A DNA stretch of 64,000 nt from Perognathus longimembris pacificus (GCF_023159225.1 NC_063174.1:38351691-38415690), one strand, 5' to 3'; numbered from the stretch's first letter, positions 26,021-38,507 are shown. Made by a program: numbers and translations. Notes: generated from the letters alone by a model not told the origin.

Positions 26021-26614
26021 TCGCCAATGGAAAGTGGGACTCTCATCTTACATGTAGGATCTGAGAAAAGGGTTGACAATGTCTAGGAAATGTTTATCGA
26101 GGAGGAAGTACGCATGCAAAAAGACACAGTGCTGGAATTTGCAGTGATCAAAATCACAATCACTCCTGAAGGACCTAGTTAACGCTGGCACAAATTTGGG
26201 AAGTAGCTGTATGAAATACAGTTTTCCCATAAAAATGGAAACATGGCAAACACTTTACTCTCTTCTCAAATAAAAATGCTACAGCACATCTTCAAAACAA
26301 TATTTAGTCTTTAAAGAGACTGTGCCACAAGAATACTAAATGGGAAGCCAGAAGGGGATGTGAAAATAGATATTCCTGTTGACCTCAACAACAGAGAAGG
26401 GAGGGAAAGAAATACTCTGCCTTCCTCCTGGGGCAAAAGTATTTTTAATTATCCACTGAGAATCCAGCAGAGCCATAAAATGGCCAGATGTCCCATTTAA
26501 TCATGCCAAATGCACTAACAGACAGTTGTCGACAAGGTAGCATTTTCCAGGAAACCTAGTACTTCAAGTTAAATTTGCATCCACAAAAGGCTTTTCTACC
26601 GTTAGAAGAGCTGG

Positions 26615-26800
26615 TTGGGTGAGACATGGTGGCTCACACCTGTAATCTCAGTTGCCTGAGAAGCAGACACAAGAGGATCACAGATTAAGGCCAGCCCAGG
26701 CAAAAAGTTATGGAAACTATCTGAACAAACAAGTCAGGCTAGTGATACATACCTGTAATCTCAACTACCTGAGAGGATTATTGTGAGGCTGACACCAGGC
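26615..26800 (+). mobile_element. B1-like tandem SINE
   Basis: Two B1/Alu-like starts in tandem: gagacatggtggctcacacc and tcaggctagtgatacatacc, each followed by tgtaatctca. Confidence 0.6.
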
Positions 26801-26924
26801 AAAAGTCCTTAAGGGGTGACACTGATCAAGATGCATTGAACTCATGAACTGAAATGCTGAATTGAAACTCCTCTGTACCTATTTAAAGATTTTTTTAAGA
26901 AAAGAAAAAACAATTACAGCAAAG

Positions 26925-27010
26925 AGACTTGGATGCATGGCTCAAGTGGTAGAGCACTTGTCTAGCAAGCACAAGGCCCTGAGTTCAATTCTCAGCAAGC
27001 CAAAAAATTA
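26925..27010 (+). mobile_element. ID-like SINE
   Basis: A lone ID unit: gcatggctcaagtggtagag, then cttgtctagcaagcacaagg and ttcaattctcagc, with an A/T-rich tail leading to (AT)n. Confidence 0.65.
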
Positions 27011-27012
27011 AA

Positions 27013-27031
27013 ATATATATATATATATATT
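27013..27031. repeat. (AT)n microsatellite
   Basis: About nine AT units at the junction between an ID tail and an antisense IDL-Geo tail. Confidence 0.9.
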
Positions 27032-27230
27032 TTTTTTTTGCCAGGCCTGGGCCTTGGACTCAGGGCCTGAGCACTGTCCCTGGCTTCTTTTGCTCAAGGC
27101 TAGCACTCTGCCACTTGAGCCACAGCGCCCCTTCTGTCCGTTTTCTGTGTACGTGGTGATGGGGAATCGAACCCAGGGCTTTATGTATGGGAGGCAAGCT
27201 CTCTTGCCACTAGGCCATATCCCCAGCCCC
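27032..27230 (-). mobile_element. IDL-Geo SINE
   Basis: An antisense full dimer with T tail, ending ccatatccccagcccc. Confidence 0.9.
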
Positions 27231-27258
27231 TAAAAAATAATTTTTAAAAAAGAGAAGT

Positions 27259-27450
27259 TGGGCTGGGGATATGGCCTAGTGGCAAGAGAGCTTGCCTCGT
27301 ATACATGAGGCCCTGGGTTCAATTCCCCAGCACCACATATACAGAAAATGGCCAGAAGTGGGCGCTGTGGCTCAAGTGGCAGAGTGCTAGCCTTGAGCAA
27401 AAAGAAGCCAGGGACAGTGCTCAGGCCCTGGGTCCATGGCCCAGGACTGG
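27259..27450 (+). mobile_element. IDL-Geo SINE
   Basis: A full dimer (gggctggggatatggcctag to ggcccaggactgg). With the antisense copy 29 bases upstream it makes an inverted pair that could fold into a long hairpin in RNA. Confidence 0.9.
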
Positions 27451-27463
27451 AGAAAGAAAGAAA

Positions 27464-27535
<72 letters not shown>

Positions 27536-27540
27536 AGGAA
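27451..27540. repeat. (GAAA)n microsatellite
   Basis: About 22 AAAG units grown from the tail of the preceding IDL-Geo. Confidence 0.95.
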
Positions 27541-27729
27541 GTTAGTGAGGATCAATTTTTCAGAGGTGTTAGTGTAAACAAATCTGCTTTTTCTCCAGCA
27601 GAGGTAAGTCTGAGTAGCTTAAGAGGGAGAAGGTTCCCTAAGAGAAATCTAGTACTATCTTGTCTCTGTAAAATAACAAGGAATGGAAAGAGGTTTGTTT
27701 TCCCTATTCCTTGAGAGAGCAAAAAAGCA

Positions 27730-27900
27730 GAGTATCATTTACTGGGTGTGATATCTGAGCAATGCTTAGCCCATATTATCTCATACCATCCTATGCAGTA
27801 CAGCTGTTTTCTATACTGTCCACATTTTACTAATAGGGTTCTTGAAACTCCAAAAGGATAACTCTACATGACCAGCAACAGGTGCTCAAGAAGCAAGTAG
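27730..27900 (+). mobile_element. MIR SINE remnant
   Basis: MIR-like order: tatcatttactgggtgtgat, then agcccatattatctcatacc and tccacattttactaatagg. Confidence 0.5.
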
Positions 27901-28234
27901 CTTCTGCCATTCACAGTGGTTCCGGAAATGAAGCCTGAGAGGAAAATGGTTTCTTCTCAGAACAAAACATCAAGTTTCCTGCAGAAAGCACAAGCCCCAG
28001 GAAGTTAGGAGGGAAAGAAACGTGTAGTATGAAAATCTTAATGTCTAACTTCCATGTCACACTTCATTATTACAGTGTACTGCATAGGACACCAGACAGT
28101 TCTTTGCATGACTCTCTTGATGAATGACAATATATAGGAAGATAATTAAAAGCACATAATTAGTCTCAGACCCACTCTATGCCGTATTGGTGATTGAACT
28201 TAGTGTTTCACACTCTCACCTGGCCTTTTTGTTT

Positions 28235-28492
28235 CTTTGGTGCCAGTCCTAGGGCTTGAACTAAGGGCTTGGGTGCTGTCCCTGAGCTTTTTTGCTCAAG
28301 CCTAAAAAAGTGCTCTTCCTTAGCACTCTACTATTTGAACCACAGCTCCACTCTGTGTTTTGTTTTGGTGATTAATTGGAGAAAAAAAAAGTCTCATGGA
28401 CTTTCCTGCCTGGGCTGGTTTTAAATCATGATATTTAGATTTCATCCTCCTGAGTAGCTAGGATTACAGGGCATGAGCCACCAGCACTGGAC
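28235..28492 (-). mobile_element. B1-Geo SINE
   Basis: An antisense full copy with small internal insertions in the Geo half. Head complement ctaggattacagggcatgag. Confidence 0.82.
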
Positions 28493-28573
28493 TTCACTTG
28501 GCTTTTTTGATCATTGCCACTTCTCTAGGCCCACTCTGAAAAGACCCCAGGTTGACTCAGAAAAGTGTGCAAG

Positions 28574-28716
28574 ACGGAAGTGGCGTTGTGGCACAAGTGG
28601 TAGAGTGCTAGCTTTGAGCAAAAGGAAGCCAGTGCTCAGGCCCTAAGTTCAAGCCCCAGGACTGGCAAAAAAAAAAAAAAAGACTCATGAACTTTCTTGC
28701 CTGGACCTTGATCCTA
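28574..28716 (+). mobile_element. Chimeric Geo monomer plus inverted B1-Geo fragment
   Basis: A solo Geo right monomer (acggaagtggcgttgtggc to caggactggc) with an A14 tail is followed by about 35 bases in reverse orientation matching the B1-Geo linker (actcatgaactttcttgcct). Both lie inside one perfect 15-bp duplication, agaaaagtgtgcaag, at 28559-28573 and 28717-28731. I infer a single insertion event, such as template switching or twin priming. Confidence 0.75.
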
Positions 28717-29192
28717 AGAAAAGTGTGCAAGAAAAAAGTACAAGTCAGCACCTTGTTTGCTGTACTCAGCAGCAAATGTCTAAGACACCCATACGACCAG
28801 CTCCAAGGGCAGATCTAGTGTGTCCTGCTTCCAGGAAGAAGGTGGTTGTTCTTGTTTTGTTGTGAATCCCTTTCATGGTTCATGTGATCAGAGCATCTTC
28901 TCTTGGCAAAGCCATCATCTGTCACAGCCTGGACAACAACGGGGAAGGGAAGTGCTTGCAGGCTCCTGTCCACAGTTTCTCTGCTACACTTCTTTGCAAA
29001 GAGTCTCTCCAGGAAATTGAGCCACTGTAAGAAGCCCACAAGTGGGGAACCTGGACACACTGCAGCCTTCCATGCAAATTCAGATACAAACTACCTTGTC
29101 ATTACCTGTTCCAAACATTCACATTAAATCTATGGCGAGAGCTCAGACAGCATTGCATCCCAATTTCTCAACAGAGGATTTCTTTTTTTTTT

Positions 29193-29260
29193 CATCTGTG
29201 ATGGGGATTCAAACTTGGCACCTGATGCTTTTGCTGAGCCACATCTCTAACCCCAACATC
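29193..29260 (-). mobile_element. ID-like SINE fragment
   Basis: Antisense: gatggggattcaaacttggc, then tgctgagccacatctctaac and ccc. Confidence 0.4.
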
Positions 29261-29343
29261 TCAACAGAAGAATCCTTACAGATGAGGATGAGCTCAAGGC
29301 CATCCAGCTGGTAAAGTGTCAGTGTTAACAATCTTTGCTTTTT

Positions 29344-29454
29344 AAGAGGAATGAAGTAGCTGCAGGTTTTTGTAGTTGGTCTGCCTGCAGACTGCGAGCG
29401 TCCCAATAAAGACTCCAAAATTTGAATTAAAACAAAGAAAAAAAGAGGAATGAA
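29344..29454 (+). mobile_element. Short retrotransposed transcript 3' end with 12-bp TSD
   Basis: An 87-base insert (29356-29442) is flanked by the perfect direct repeat aagaggaatgaa at 29344-29355 and 29443-29454. It carries AATAAA at 29405-29410 and ends in an A-rich stretch, the marks of L1-mediated insertion of a 5'-truncated polyadenylated RNA. I do not recognise the source; neither ID, B1 nor Geo matches it. Confidence 0.65.
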
Positions 29455-29964
29455 CTATGGTTCTACAAGAGGCTGGAATACTGAAGACTCCACGTGAAGG
29501 ACTATATCCTTGGGCATGGGGAAGAAGTTAAGATTGTTCTGTTGACTCCAGCAGACCACTGAAATCACAACTTTGTGTCTGCACAATAAGAAGCCCTCAG
29601 CTATCTCACGGGAATGAGGTGAATAGCACCAGGTTACGGAATGAAAAAAAATCTCCCAAGAGATGGGGAGAAAAAGCAAGCAAGCAGATTCTTCTCTTCC
29701 TATAAATTCTGAAACACAAATCTCCTCAGCTCACTGAGACACTTTCTGCGTGCTGCAGTCACGCCTGTGGAGGCAGGAACCTTCACCAAGTCATTCTCAG
29801 GGCACCTACATCGCCATTTCCCCTTCACTGACCACACTCGTGGATTTGCATCTTAGTGCAGTTTGCTTTGATAAAAGTCCTTCTCCTTGACTCCACAGGG
29901 TCAGGCTTGTGTGTTTTTGTATACTGTTACATTCCAAACAACATGTGCTCAGCTTCCATAAAAG

Positions 29965-30060
29965 AAAGCTATCAGGCCTGAGAGTGTACCTCAAAGTAAG
30001 CCAGTGCCTGGGTTCAATCCCTAGCACTGAAAGAAAAGAAAAAGAAACAAAGAAAGAAAG
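29965..30060 (+). mobile_element. ID-like SINE fragment
   Basis: The ID 3' half is readable (gtgcctgggttcaatcccta, then gcactgaaag) with a GAAA tail. The 5' half is diverged. Confidence 0.5.
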
Positions 30061-30261
30061 CTGTTTCACTCAGAAGACGCCAGGAAGGCCTGAGGGACAG
30101 GGAAATCAAGGCTTCTGTGCCAGTTAAAGAGCTGAGAGAGGCCATGGGATTTTCAGGCTGACCTCTGGCCTTACTGCAAATTTTCTGTGTGTCTGCTTTT
30201 CTAAGCCTGTCCTTGGATCAAATAACTGGCACTTACCATAGTTATCTAAAACCAGAAAGTG

Positions 30262-30462
30262 TGGGGCTGGGGATATAGCCTAGTGGCAAGAGTGCCCGAT
30301 ACACGAGGCCCTAGGTTCGATTCCCCAGCACCACATATACAGAAAACGGCCAGAAGCGGCGCTGTGGCTCAAGTGGCAGAGTGCTAGCCTTGAGCGGGAA
30401 GAAGCCAGGGACAGTGCTCAGGCCCTGAGTCCAAGGCCCAGGACTGGCCAAAAAAAAAAAAT
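30262..30462 (+). mobile_element. IDL-Geo SINE (young subfamily)
   Basis: A dimer with gcccgatacacgaggcccta and gagcgggaag variants and a small deletion in the ID loop. Duplication aaaaccagaaagtg / aaaaccggaaagtg at 30248-30261 and 30463-30476. Confidence 0.92.
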
Positions 30463-31007
30463 AAAACCGGAAAGTGACAGTAAGGATGCAACCATGTGCT
30501 GTGATGATGGAAGAAAGAGAAGCCTGGGGCCTGATGATGCTGTGGAGCCTGTTCTAAAATCCTCCAGACTTCTTTCAAAGAAAAATAAATCTAGACCTTA
30601 CTTTAGTCACTGTCATTTTCATTTGTTTCCTATTATACATGCAATCAAACCTAGACTTAATGCCAAGTATACACCAGCACTGAGCACTGTAATGTCCATG
30701 CCATACATCCTTTACTATCAGTGAACAGCAAATAACTATTTTAAGTAATCTCATGATAACAAAACAATTTAATAAACCACTAAGACTTTATGACGAATCA
30801 ATGTTTATCATCAACTACTTTCCCCACAAAAAGGCTGCTCCTATGTATCCATCACTCTATTGGCCCAAAACGAACTAACATGATTATGATTTCCAGTATT
30901 CTGCCCTTACATGATAGTGATCAGAATCCAGCTCTCTGGAACTTCTAATAAAAGTATAGGGAAGACAAAGCCCTCAAGGCTACAAAACATAAAGATGTTA
31001 CAACTTA

Positions 31008-31258
31008 GCCGGGCGCCAGTGGCTCACACATATAATCCTAGCTACTGAGAAGGCTGAGATCTGAGGGTCACAGTTCAAAGCCAGCACAGGCAAGAAAGTC
31101 TGTAAGATTCTTATCTCCAATTAACCACCACAAAAATGGAAGTGGCACTATGGCTCAAAGAGGCAGAGTGCTAGCCCTGGGCAAAAAAGCTCAGGGACAG
31201 TGCCCAGGCCCTGAGTTCAAGACCCACAACTGATAAAAAAGAAAACAAAAAACAAAAA
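31008..31258 (+). mobile_element. B1-Geo SINE
   Basis: A well-preserved copy starting gccgggcgccagtggctcac, with full linker and Geo half and an AAAC-rich tail. Confidence 0.88.
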
Positions 31259-32993
31259 ACACGGCATTACAACTCCCAAACTAAAAGCAATAAGCAAAGA
31301 AGTGACATCACATTTCCAAAAAGATTCCCAAATATGCTTACACACAATGCAATGGATTAAGAATGGCAGTGTGTAGGTGCATAGTAGTACATATAATCCT
31401 CACCCACCCATAGACTATTACTGTATGGGGGAGCCCTTACCCCAAATCACATGTCAGATTTACCGCTAGCATCGTTATCAGTACCAACCATGCCATCCAA
31501 TGCATTATGAACATTTCTAGCCACGTTTTGTCCGAATCCTTTAAAACACTGCCTATTTGCAACAACATATCGCCAAGAGATTCCCTGCTAGCACCCTAAG
31601 ACCCAGAAAGGACCAGAGCATTGTCACCTGGCTTACAGAGTGATATTTAGTTCCCCTGACCTCTCCTGCCAATGCCCTAATTTGGGCAAGGTGCTTTTTA
31701 ATCCAGGAGAACATAGACCTAAAAGAGAAATCTTATGAAAGACAAAATTTTGTATGGCTAGCTTGAGACTGTAATCCAATGGAAAACTTCACTGAGGAAG
31801 TTACAATTTTATTATCCTAACCTAGCTTTCTAAATGGGCTTGGTTATATAACAAAGCTTTGCCTAGTTCTTTCGACATGGTAAGGACTTAAGAAAAAAAA
31901 TTAGGAAAATCCACCTTCAATGTCATATTTCTTAACAACACACCTGCTGCTTCTCATCCCATCATCCAGAGTAGAAAGTACTCTGATGATAAGCCACTAA
32001 AAGACTGAATTGTTTAATACCTTAAAGAACAGAGCTGTAGAAGAGGGATGAGAATTACTACAAAATAAGGAGATTAAATAATAGCAAGGGAGAAAAAACA
32101 AATTTTATCTAAAAAACAGATCACATATTCCTACGCTTTTGAGGACAAAGTTTTCTTTTATTAAGCAAGCAGAGGGTACTTGTAGTAAAGAGAAAAGTAG
32201 TAACAACTGTTCCAAAGTAAATTGGGAGTACATTCATATTTATGTATACATATATTTATGCTGTCCTCTCTAGGGCATGATGTTCAAAGTGATCTTAAAA
32301 CACATTAAGCAATTCTATCGTCTCTATAGTCAGTTTAGGCAAGAGAGAATGCAAGTCACCCCCAAATGAAGCATATTCCCAGCACACTCATACAAGTGAA
32401 AGACTAATGTCTCTAGCAACTTACTGCCTAATTATATCTCACACCTACTTTACAATCTAGTTTATGGATACTGGGTGCTCAATAAACAGTTACTTCTCTG
32501 TTCCCTGCTATTAAACTCTAAGAGTTATGAAATTAATTAATACCAGCCTTAGGCTACAGAGAAGTCTGTAACACCACCAACTACATCACGCTCTCCAGAT
32601 TGACACCAGCACCTGGACTGGCTCAGTTTAGGCTGAATATGCCTCAGGGTTTGACCGTCTCTGCTTCAGAAGGCACCTCAAGTTGAGATGTTGAGGCAGC
32701 ACTTCAAAAATCTATTAAAGCTTTGCTTTACCTGCTGTTGCACAAAGGGGAAACCCCCTTGTGTGACTATGTACACATTTCCAATAAACCTGCATTTTTA
32801 TTTTTTACTTTTTTTTCACAGCATGTCAGAATCATACACTGTCAACTTTGCCTGAAGAGTTCAAAATTACCCTCATATGCCTCAGGTACAGTCTTTCTAA
32901 ACTTGTTTTTCCTAGCATTCATTCCATCCCTACATCTCCACTCCAATATGGAACATTTTTAGGCAAGGTTCCACTGGGAATCGACTCAAGCTA

Positions 32994-33726
<733 letters not shown>

Positions 33727-33856
33727 TCCTAAGAATACCATTTAATATCATTTTATCTGATGGGTAAACCACTCATTCTCCTTCCCAAATCCAGCATCTG
33801 AATCTAAGGTATTAACTTGATAATACCTTCAGCTCTGTTCGAAAAGGCTTTCAAGG

Positions 33857-34052
33857 GCTGGGGATATGGCCTAGTGACAAGAGTGCTTGCCTCGTATACA
33901 TGAGGCCCTGGGTTCAATTCCCCAGCACCACATATACAGAAAACGGCCAGAAGTGGCGCTGTGGCTCAAGTGGCAGAGTGCTAGCCTTGAGCAAAAAGAA
34001 GCCAGGGACAGTGCTCAGGCCCTGAGTCCAAGCCAAAAAAAAAAAAAGAAAA
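33857..34052 (+). mobile_element. IDL-Geo SINE
   Basis: A full dimer with the 3' end of Geo shortened. Perfect 16-bp duplication gaaaaggctttcaagg at 33841-33856 and 34053-34068. Confidence 0.93.
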
Positions 34053-34255
34053 GAAAAGGCTTTCAAGGATAGAAAATAACAGCTACCAATGATTGTAAAT
34101 CTTGAGCCAGAAGATATGGTGTTAAGAGCTATATGAACATAGTGCTATTTTATGTTCTCTTATGAAACTGTTCTCTGTCCTCTCAATCTCTTGTTTTTAC
34201 TTGGCTGATTTAGACTCAACTCAAAAATCTCAGAGGAACTTCTAATCCAAGACCC

Positions 34256-34349
34256 ATAAAGTCAAGGCCCCATCAAATACCTTTGGCAGCAATCCGAGAC
34301 CAATAAAGTCAAGGCCCCATCAAATACTTTGGTAGCAATTTCCATTCTG
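34256..34349. repeat. 47-bp tandem duplication
   Basis: Two direct copies beginning at 34256 and 34303 share ataaagtcaaggccccatca plus aatac, and then continue with a few mismatches. Confidence 0.85.
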
Positions 34350-34918
34350 CAAAACTTGTCAAGATTACAATAACCTAATGGTTTGTTCAATGCCTGACAC
34401 CCTGCTGGACATTGAGATCCACAGGATAGAGATTCTGTTTGCCTTCTTACCATTGTACTCACCATGCCAACAAGTTAGTAGATGACCAATAGTCTGCTAA
34501 GACAAAATGAAAACAAACAAGCAAATCTACCTCAGGAGGAAATACACCAAATTCAGGTCTATAAAATAAAAACCCACTTGGGATTTCTGAAACAAACAGA
34601 GATAACAATTACACTACTAAAATGCTAAGAAAACAAGGATATTTCTGGGCTTTTGGCAAGATCGAAAGAGGAACTGCCCACTGCTAGCTGTTCTCTTCCT
34701 TACTTGGCCAGCTCTGCCACACCCCCACTCTTTACTCAGATGCTGGTGATACCCCAAAACCTGCCCTTGCATAATTATAGTACTTCTATTTTATCTGGGG
34801 CTGATAGTCACTTATATTTTGCAATGTAACTGTCAGGTTGCAAAAAGGAAATTCTTAGAGAAAGTTAGATGGACTGCTTTTTTATTTTAAAAGTTCCAAT
34901 TTAAAAGTTAGGGCCTTA

Positions 34919-35107
34919 GTCAGGCACCAGTGTTTCATGCCTATAATTCTAGCCACTGAGGAGGCTCAGATCTGAGGATCAAGATTCAAAGCAAAGTAGC
35001 CAGGGGAGTCTATGAATACTTATATCCAATTAACCACCAAAAACCCACAAGTGCAGGTGTAACTCAAGTGGCAGAGTGCTAGCTTTGAGCAAAAGAGCTC
35101 AGGGACA
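34919..35107 (+). mobile_element. B1-Geo SINE, left part (split by IDL-Geo)
   Basis: Starts tcaggcaccagtgtttcatg. The Geo half is cut at gctcagggaca and resumes at 35348. Confidence 0.82.
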
Positions 35108-35347
35108 GGGCTGGGAATATGGCCTAGTTGTAAAGTGTTCATCTCGTATACATGAAGCCCTGGGTTCGATTCCTCAGCACCACATATATAGAAAAGGCCA
35201 GAAGTGACACTGTAGCTCAAGTGGCAGAGTGCTAGCCTTGAGCAAAAAGAAGCCAGGGACAGTGTTCAGGCCTTGAGTTCAAGCCCTAGGACTGGCAAGA
35301 AAAACAAAACCAAACAAGCATACAAAAAAAAACAAAAAACAAAAAAC
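35108..35347 (+). mobile_element. IDL-Geo SINE nested in B1-Geo
   Basis: A full dimer with a long AAAC-rich tail. The 10-bp duplication ctcagggaca lies at 35098-35107 and 35348-35357. Confidence 0.9.
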
Positions 35348-35410
35348 CTCAGGGACAGCACCTAGGCCCTAATTTTAAGCATCAGAACAGGCACAAAGAA
35401 AAAAAAAAAG
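35348..35410 (+). mobile_element. B1-Geo SINE, right part
   Basis: The remainder of the interrupted Geo half: gggacagcacctaggcccta, then an A tail. Confidence 0.8.
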
Positions 35411-35414
35411 TGAT

Positions 35415-35500
35415 GGCCTTGGGGATGAGGGTGTAGCTGATGGCAGAGTATGTGCTTAGCATTTGCCAGGACCTGGATCAATTGCCAACACCACATACAA
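35415..35500 (+). mobile_element. ID-like SINE fragment
   Basis: A diverged ID unit: ggggatgagggtgtagctga, then cttagcatttgccaggacct and caccacat. Confidence 0.5.
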
Positions 35501-36806
35501 TACAGAAGTTATTGCTTCATCTGGAAATCTTCTTGCAAAACAAATGATGTGGATGATACTGCAGACTATCTGTCAGCATCCATTCAAATCTGGCATTACC
35601 TTTCAGTACTAAAGGCAAGAAAGCTACGAACTATATTTTCCAGGTTTCCTTACAGAATACGTTCTGCCAACCAGATGCAGAAGCAACCTAGAGACCATTT
35701 TGATGCTTCTCCTGACAAGCATGGCATATCTGTAACAACAGGAAAGTGTCCAATTATGAGCTCTGTAGATATAGGAAGGATTGCTTCACTGCCAAGTGGT
35801 GGCTTCATCTCTAGGCTGCAGATGCAAAAGGGTGTTCCTGAAGCCAACATTTTCAGTGGCCACTCCAGAATCAGACCTGCCCAAGCAGAGAAGTGGCAGC
35901 TCGCCTAAGAGTTCTTCCCATAGACTAAGCTGAGAGACTCTTCTCTCAGTCCTTCTAACAAACTCTGGGAGCACCTAATTCCTTGTGCTAGATCCCTTTC
36001 CTGCTTAAAATAGTGTGTTTCTGAGTCCTAAAACTGAACACTGATCACTGACTGTTGTCTGATGCAGTCTCTATGAATGAGAAAAACATCTGTCTTAAAG
36101 AAAGATAGAAAAATCTCTTCCATTTACAATGATGAAAAGCTACCTGCCTCTCAACAAATTTGTATTAATTATCCTAATTCCACAACAGTGTCTTTGAGTT
36201 CTTCCCCAGGGAATTACTACTGTACTTTCTTAGCACTCAGTAGGTGTTGAATGTTTATTTATATGCCTGAGGGGGGTGGGCACAATATAACTTGGGAGGA
36301 GGGTGCTGAAAGGACAGCTCCTCTAGGGCAGGTCATCCAAAACAAAACCACTCCATGGAGAAAGGAAAACAATGACCTCTCTTTGGGAAGAACATGAAAG
36401 CTCAGGTTCCTCCTATTTAGTTAAGGAACTTTTGTGACCAGCCTTTAAGGAAAGTATAGAATACAGCTTTCTAACACACACAAAGCCTTGATGACTTTCT
36501 TTTTCTTCCTCTGCTAAGAAGTCCCTTTGGATAAGAGACAGGAAACTAGAACTTCAGTTTCAGCACAGAATATATGGGGCTCTCCATATATATTCATTCA
36601 TTACTCTAGTCAAGACCTGGTTTTAAGAAAGAAAAATGAGGTCAATTTGCAGTTAGCATATTTTTCAGCTTCTGTGGACGATATACCTAGAAATATCAGA
36701 AAACTTTTTTTTTAATTTTAAGAGTGATGATGCTATTCCTTTTCAAGTGTATGGCTGGAAACTGAATATAGAGGAAGACTGTTGGGATTTTGAACAAATG
36801 GATGGT

Positions 36807-36829
36807 ATATACTCCATCGTGGAGTATAT
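36807..36829. repeat. Perfect 10-bp inverted repeat, 3-base loop
   Basis: atatactcca, loop tcg, tggagtatat. A degenerate third copy (catacactcc) follows nearby at 36836. Confidence 0.85.
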
Positions 36830-36884
36830 GAATGGCATACACTCCACTCATTAAAAAAAAAATCTTACCTACAAAGATGGATCT

Positions 36885-37005
36885 GTGGAAATACTGCTAC
36901 ATGCCAATATTCCTAGCACTGGAGAAGCAGAGAAAGGAAAATCATGAAATTAAGGCCAGCCTGGAGTACACATAAGATCTTGTCACAAAAAACAAAATAA
37001 CAACA
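36885..37005 (+). mobile_element. B1-like SINE
   Basis: A diverged monomer: tactgctacatgccaatatt, then aaggccagcctggagtacac, with an ACAAAA tail. Confidence 0.55.
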
Positions 37006-37293
37006 ACAACAAAAACACCAAATCTTAAGCATAGTAATATGACAGATTCAAGGAAGAACTCAAATAGTATAATTCCTCAGTCAAAAGTTCAGCAAAGTGA
37101 AAAACCAAAAAGCAGGTACTTGATAGGGTAGTGTGGGACAAGGGGAAAGCAATGGAAAAATGAAGGGAAGAGGGGGAGAATGCAGTCAAGAATCCAATGC
37201 AGGGGATAAAGGAAGCCTCTTGCACTTTCGGTGGGAATGTAAACTAATACAACCACTCTGGACATCAGTCTAGGTTCCTCAAAAAACTAAACA

Positions 37294-37493
37294 GAGAAGG
37301 GCTGGGAATATGGCCTAGTGGTAAAGTGCTTGCCTCGTATATATGAAGCCCTGGGTTTGATTCCTCAGCACCACATATACAGAAAAAAACGGAAGTGGTG
37401 CTATGGCTCAAGTGGTAGAGTGCTAGCCTTGAGCAAAAAAAGAAGCCAGGCCCTGAGTTCAAGCCCCAAGACTGAAAAAACAACAACAACAAC
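37294..37493 (+). mobile_element. IDL-Geo SINE nested in L1
   Basis: A dimer whose Geo half lacks the gacagtgct segment, with a CAA tail. The 12-bp duplication aaaaactaaaca lies at 37282-37293 and 37494-37505. Confidence 0.92.
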
Positions 37494-38292
37494 AAAAACT
37501 AAACATAGATCTTTACCACTCAGCCAAACCACTCATGGGTATCTACCCAGAACATCACAAGCCAGGATACTATAAAGATTTTTGCACATTATGTTCATTA
37601 CTGCACTATTCATAATAGCCAAGTTATGGAAAAAGCCCAGGTGCCCTACCATAGATGAGTGGATACAAAATATGTGGTACCTATACACAATGGAATTTTA
37701 CACAGCCATTAGAAAGATTATGTCATTTCCAGGAAAATGGATAGACCTAGAACAAATCATGTTAAGTGAAGTAAGCCAAGCTCAGAAAGACAAATGGTTT
37801 TCTCTCACATGAAGAAGCTAGATCTAAAATACATCAGGACATGATACATTATATGGGACTCTAGGCATTCACACACAGTGAGACCAAAGGAGGATACTCT
37901 TAGGAAAGGAACACAAAGACTCAATGCCTATGTGCATCTGATCAGATAAGATAATATTTATTGAAATGAACTCCAGGAAGTGGAAACAAGGGGCTTTGTT
38001 TTGTTTTCTTTCCTTTTTGTCTTGTTTGTTCATTTATCTATCTTTGGGAGGGTAAGGTGGGGGCGCAGAAATGGAGGAGCAAAGAGTAAACAAATGTAGC
38101 AATGGAACTCACTAGACACTATGCTGAAAATGTACCATATATCCTGTGGGTGGGAATAGGAAGGAAAAACTGGGAGAGGGAAGGGATGGGATGGGAAGGG
38201 ATGACACTGTCCAAAAAAAAAAAAAGTACTCTTTACCTGATTTATATAACTGTAACCCCTCTGTATGTACATCATCTTTATGGTAATTATTT

Positions 38293-38507
38293 ATTTATTT
38301 ATTGCCAGTCCTGGGCCTTGAACTCAGGGCCTGAGCTCTGTCCCTGGCTTCTTCTTTTTTTTTTTTTTTCTCAAGGCTAGCACTCTGCTACTTGAGCCAC
38401 AGCACCACTTCTGGCTGTTTCCTATGTATGTGGTGCTGAGGAATCAAACCTAGGGATTCATATATACAAGGCAAGCACTCTTGCCACTAGGCCATATGCC
38501 CAGCCCC
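38293..38507 (-). mobile_element. IDL-Geo SINE nested in L1
   Basis: An antisense dimer with a T14 expansion inside the Geo half. Short duplication aattattt at 38285-38292 and 38508-38515. Confidence 0.88.

Noticed and set aside
35450..35908. 152-codon plus-strand frame in intron 1
   Set aside because: It starts in an ID-like SINE fragment and continues into what may be an old repeat. No protein family is recognised.
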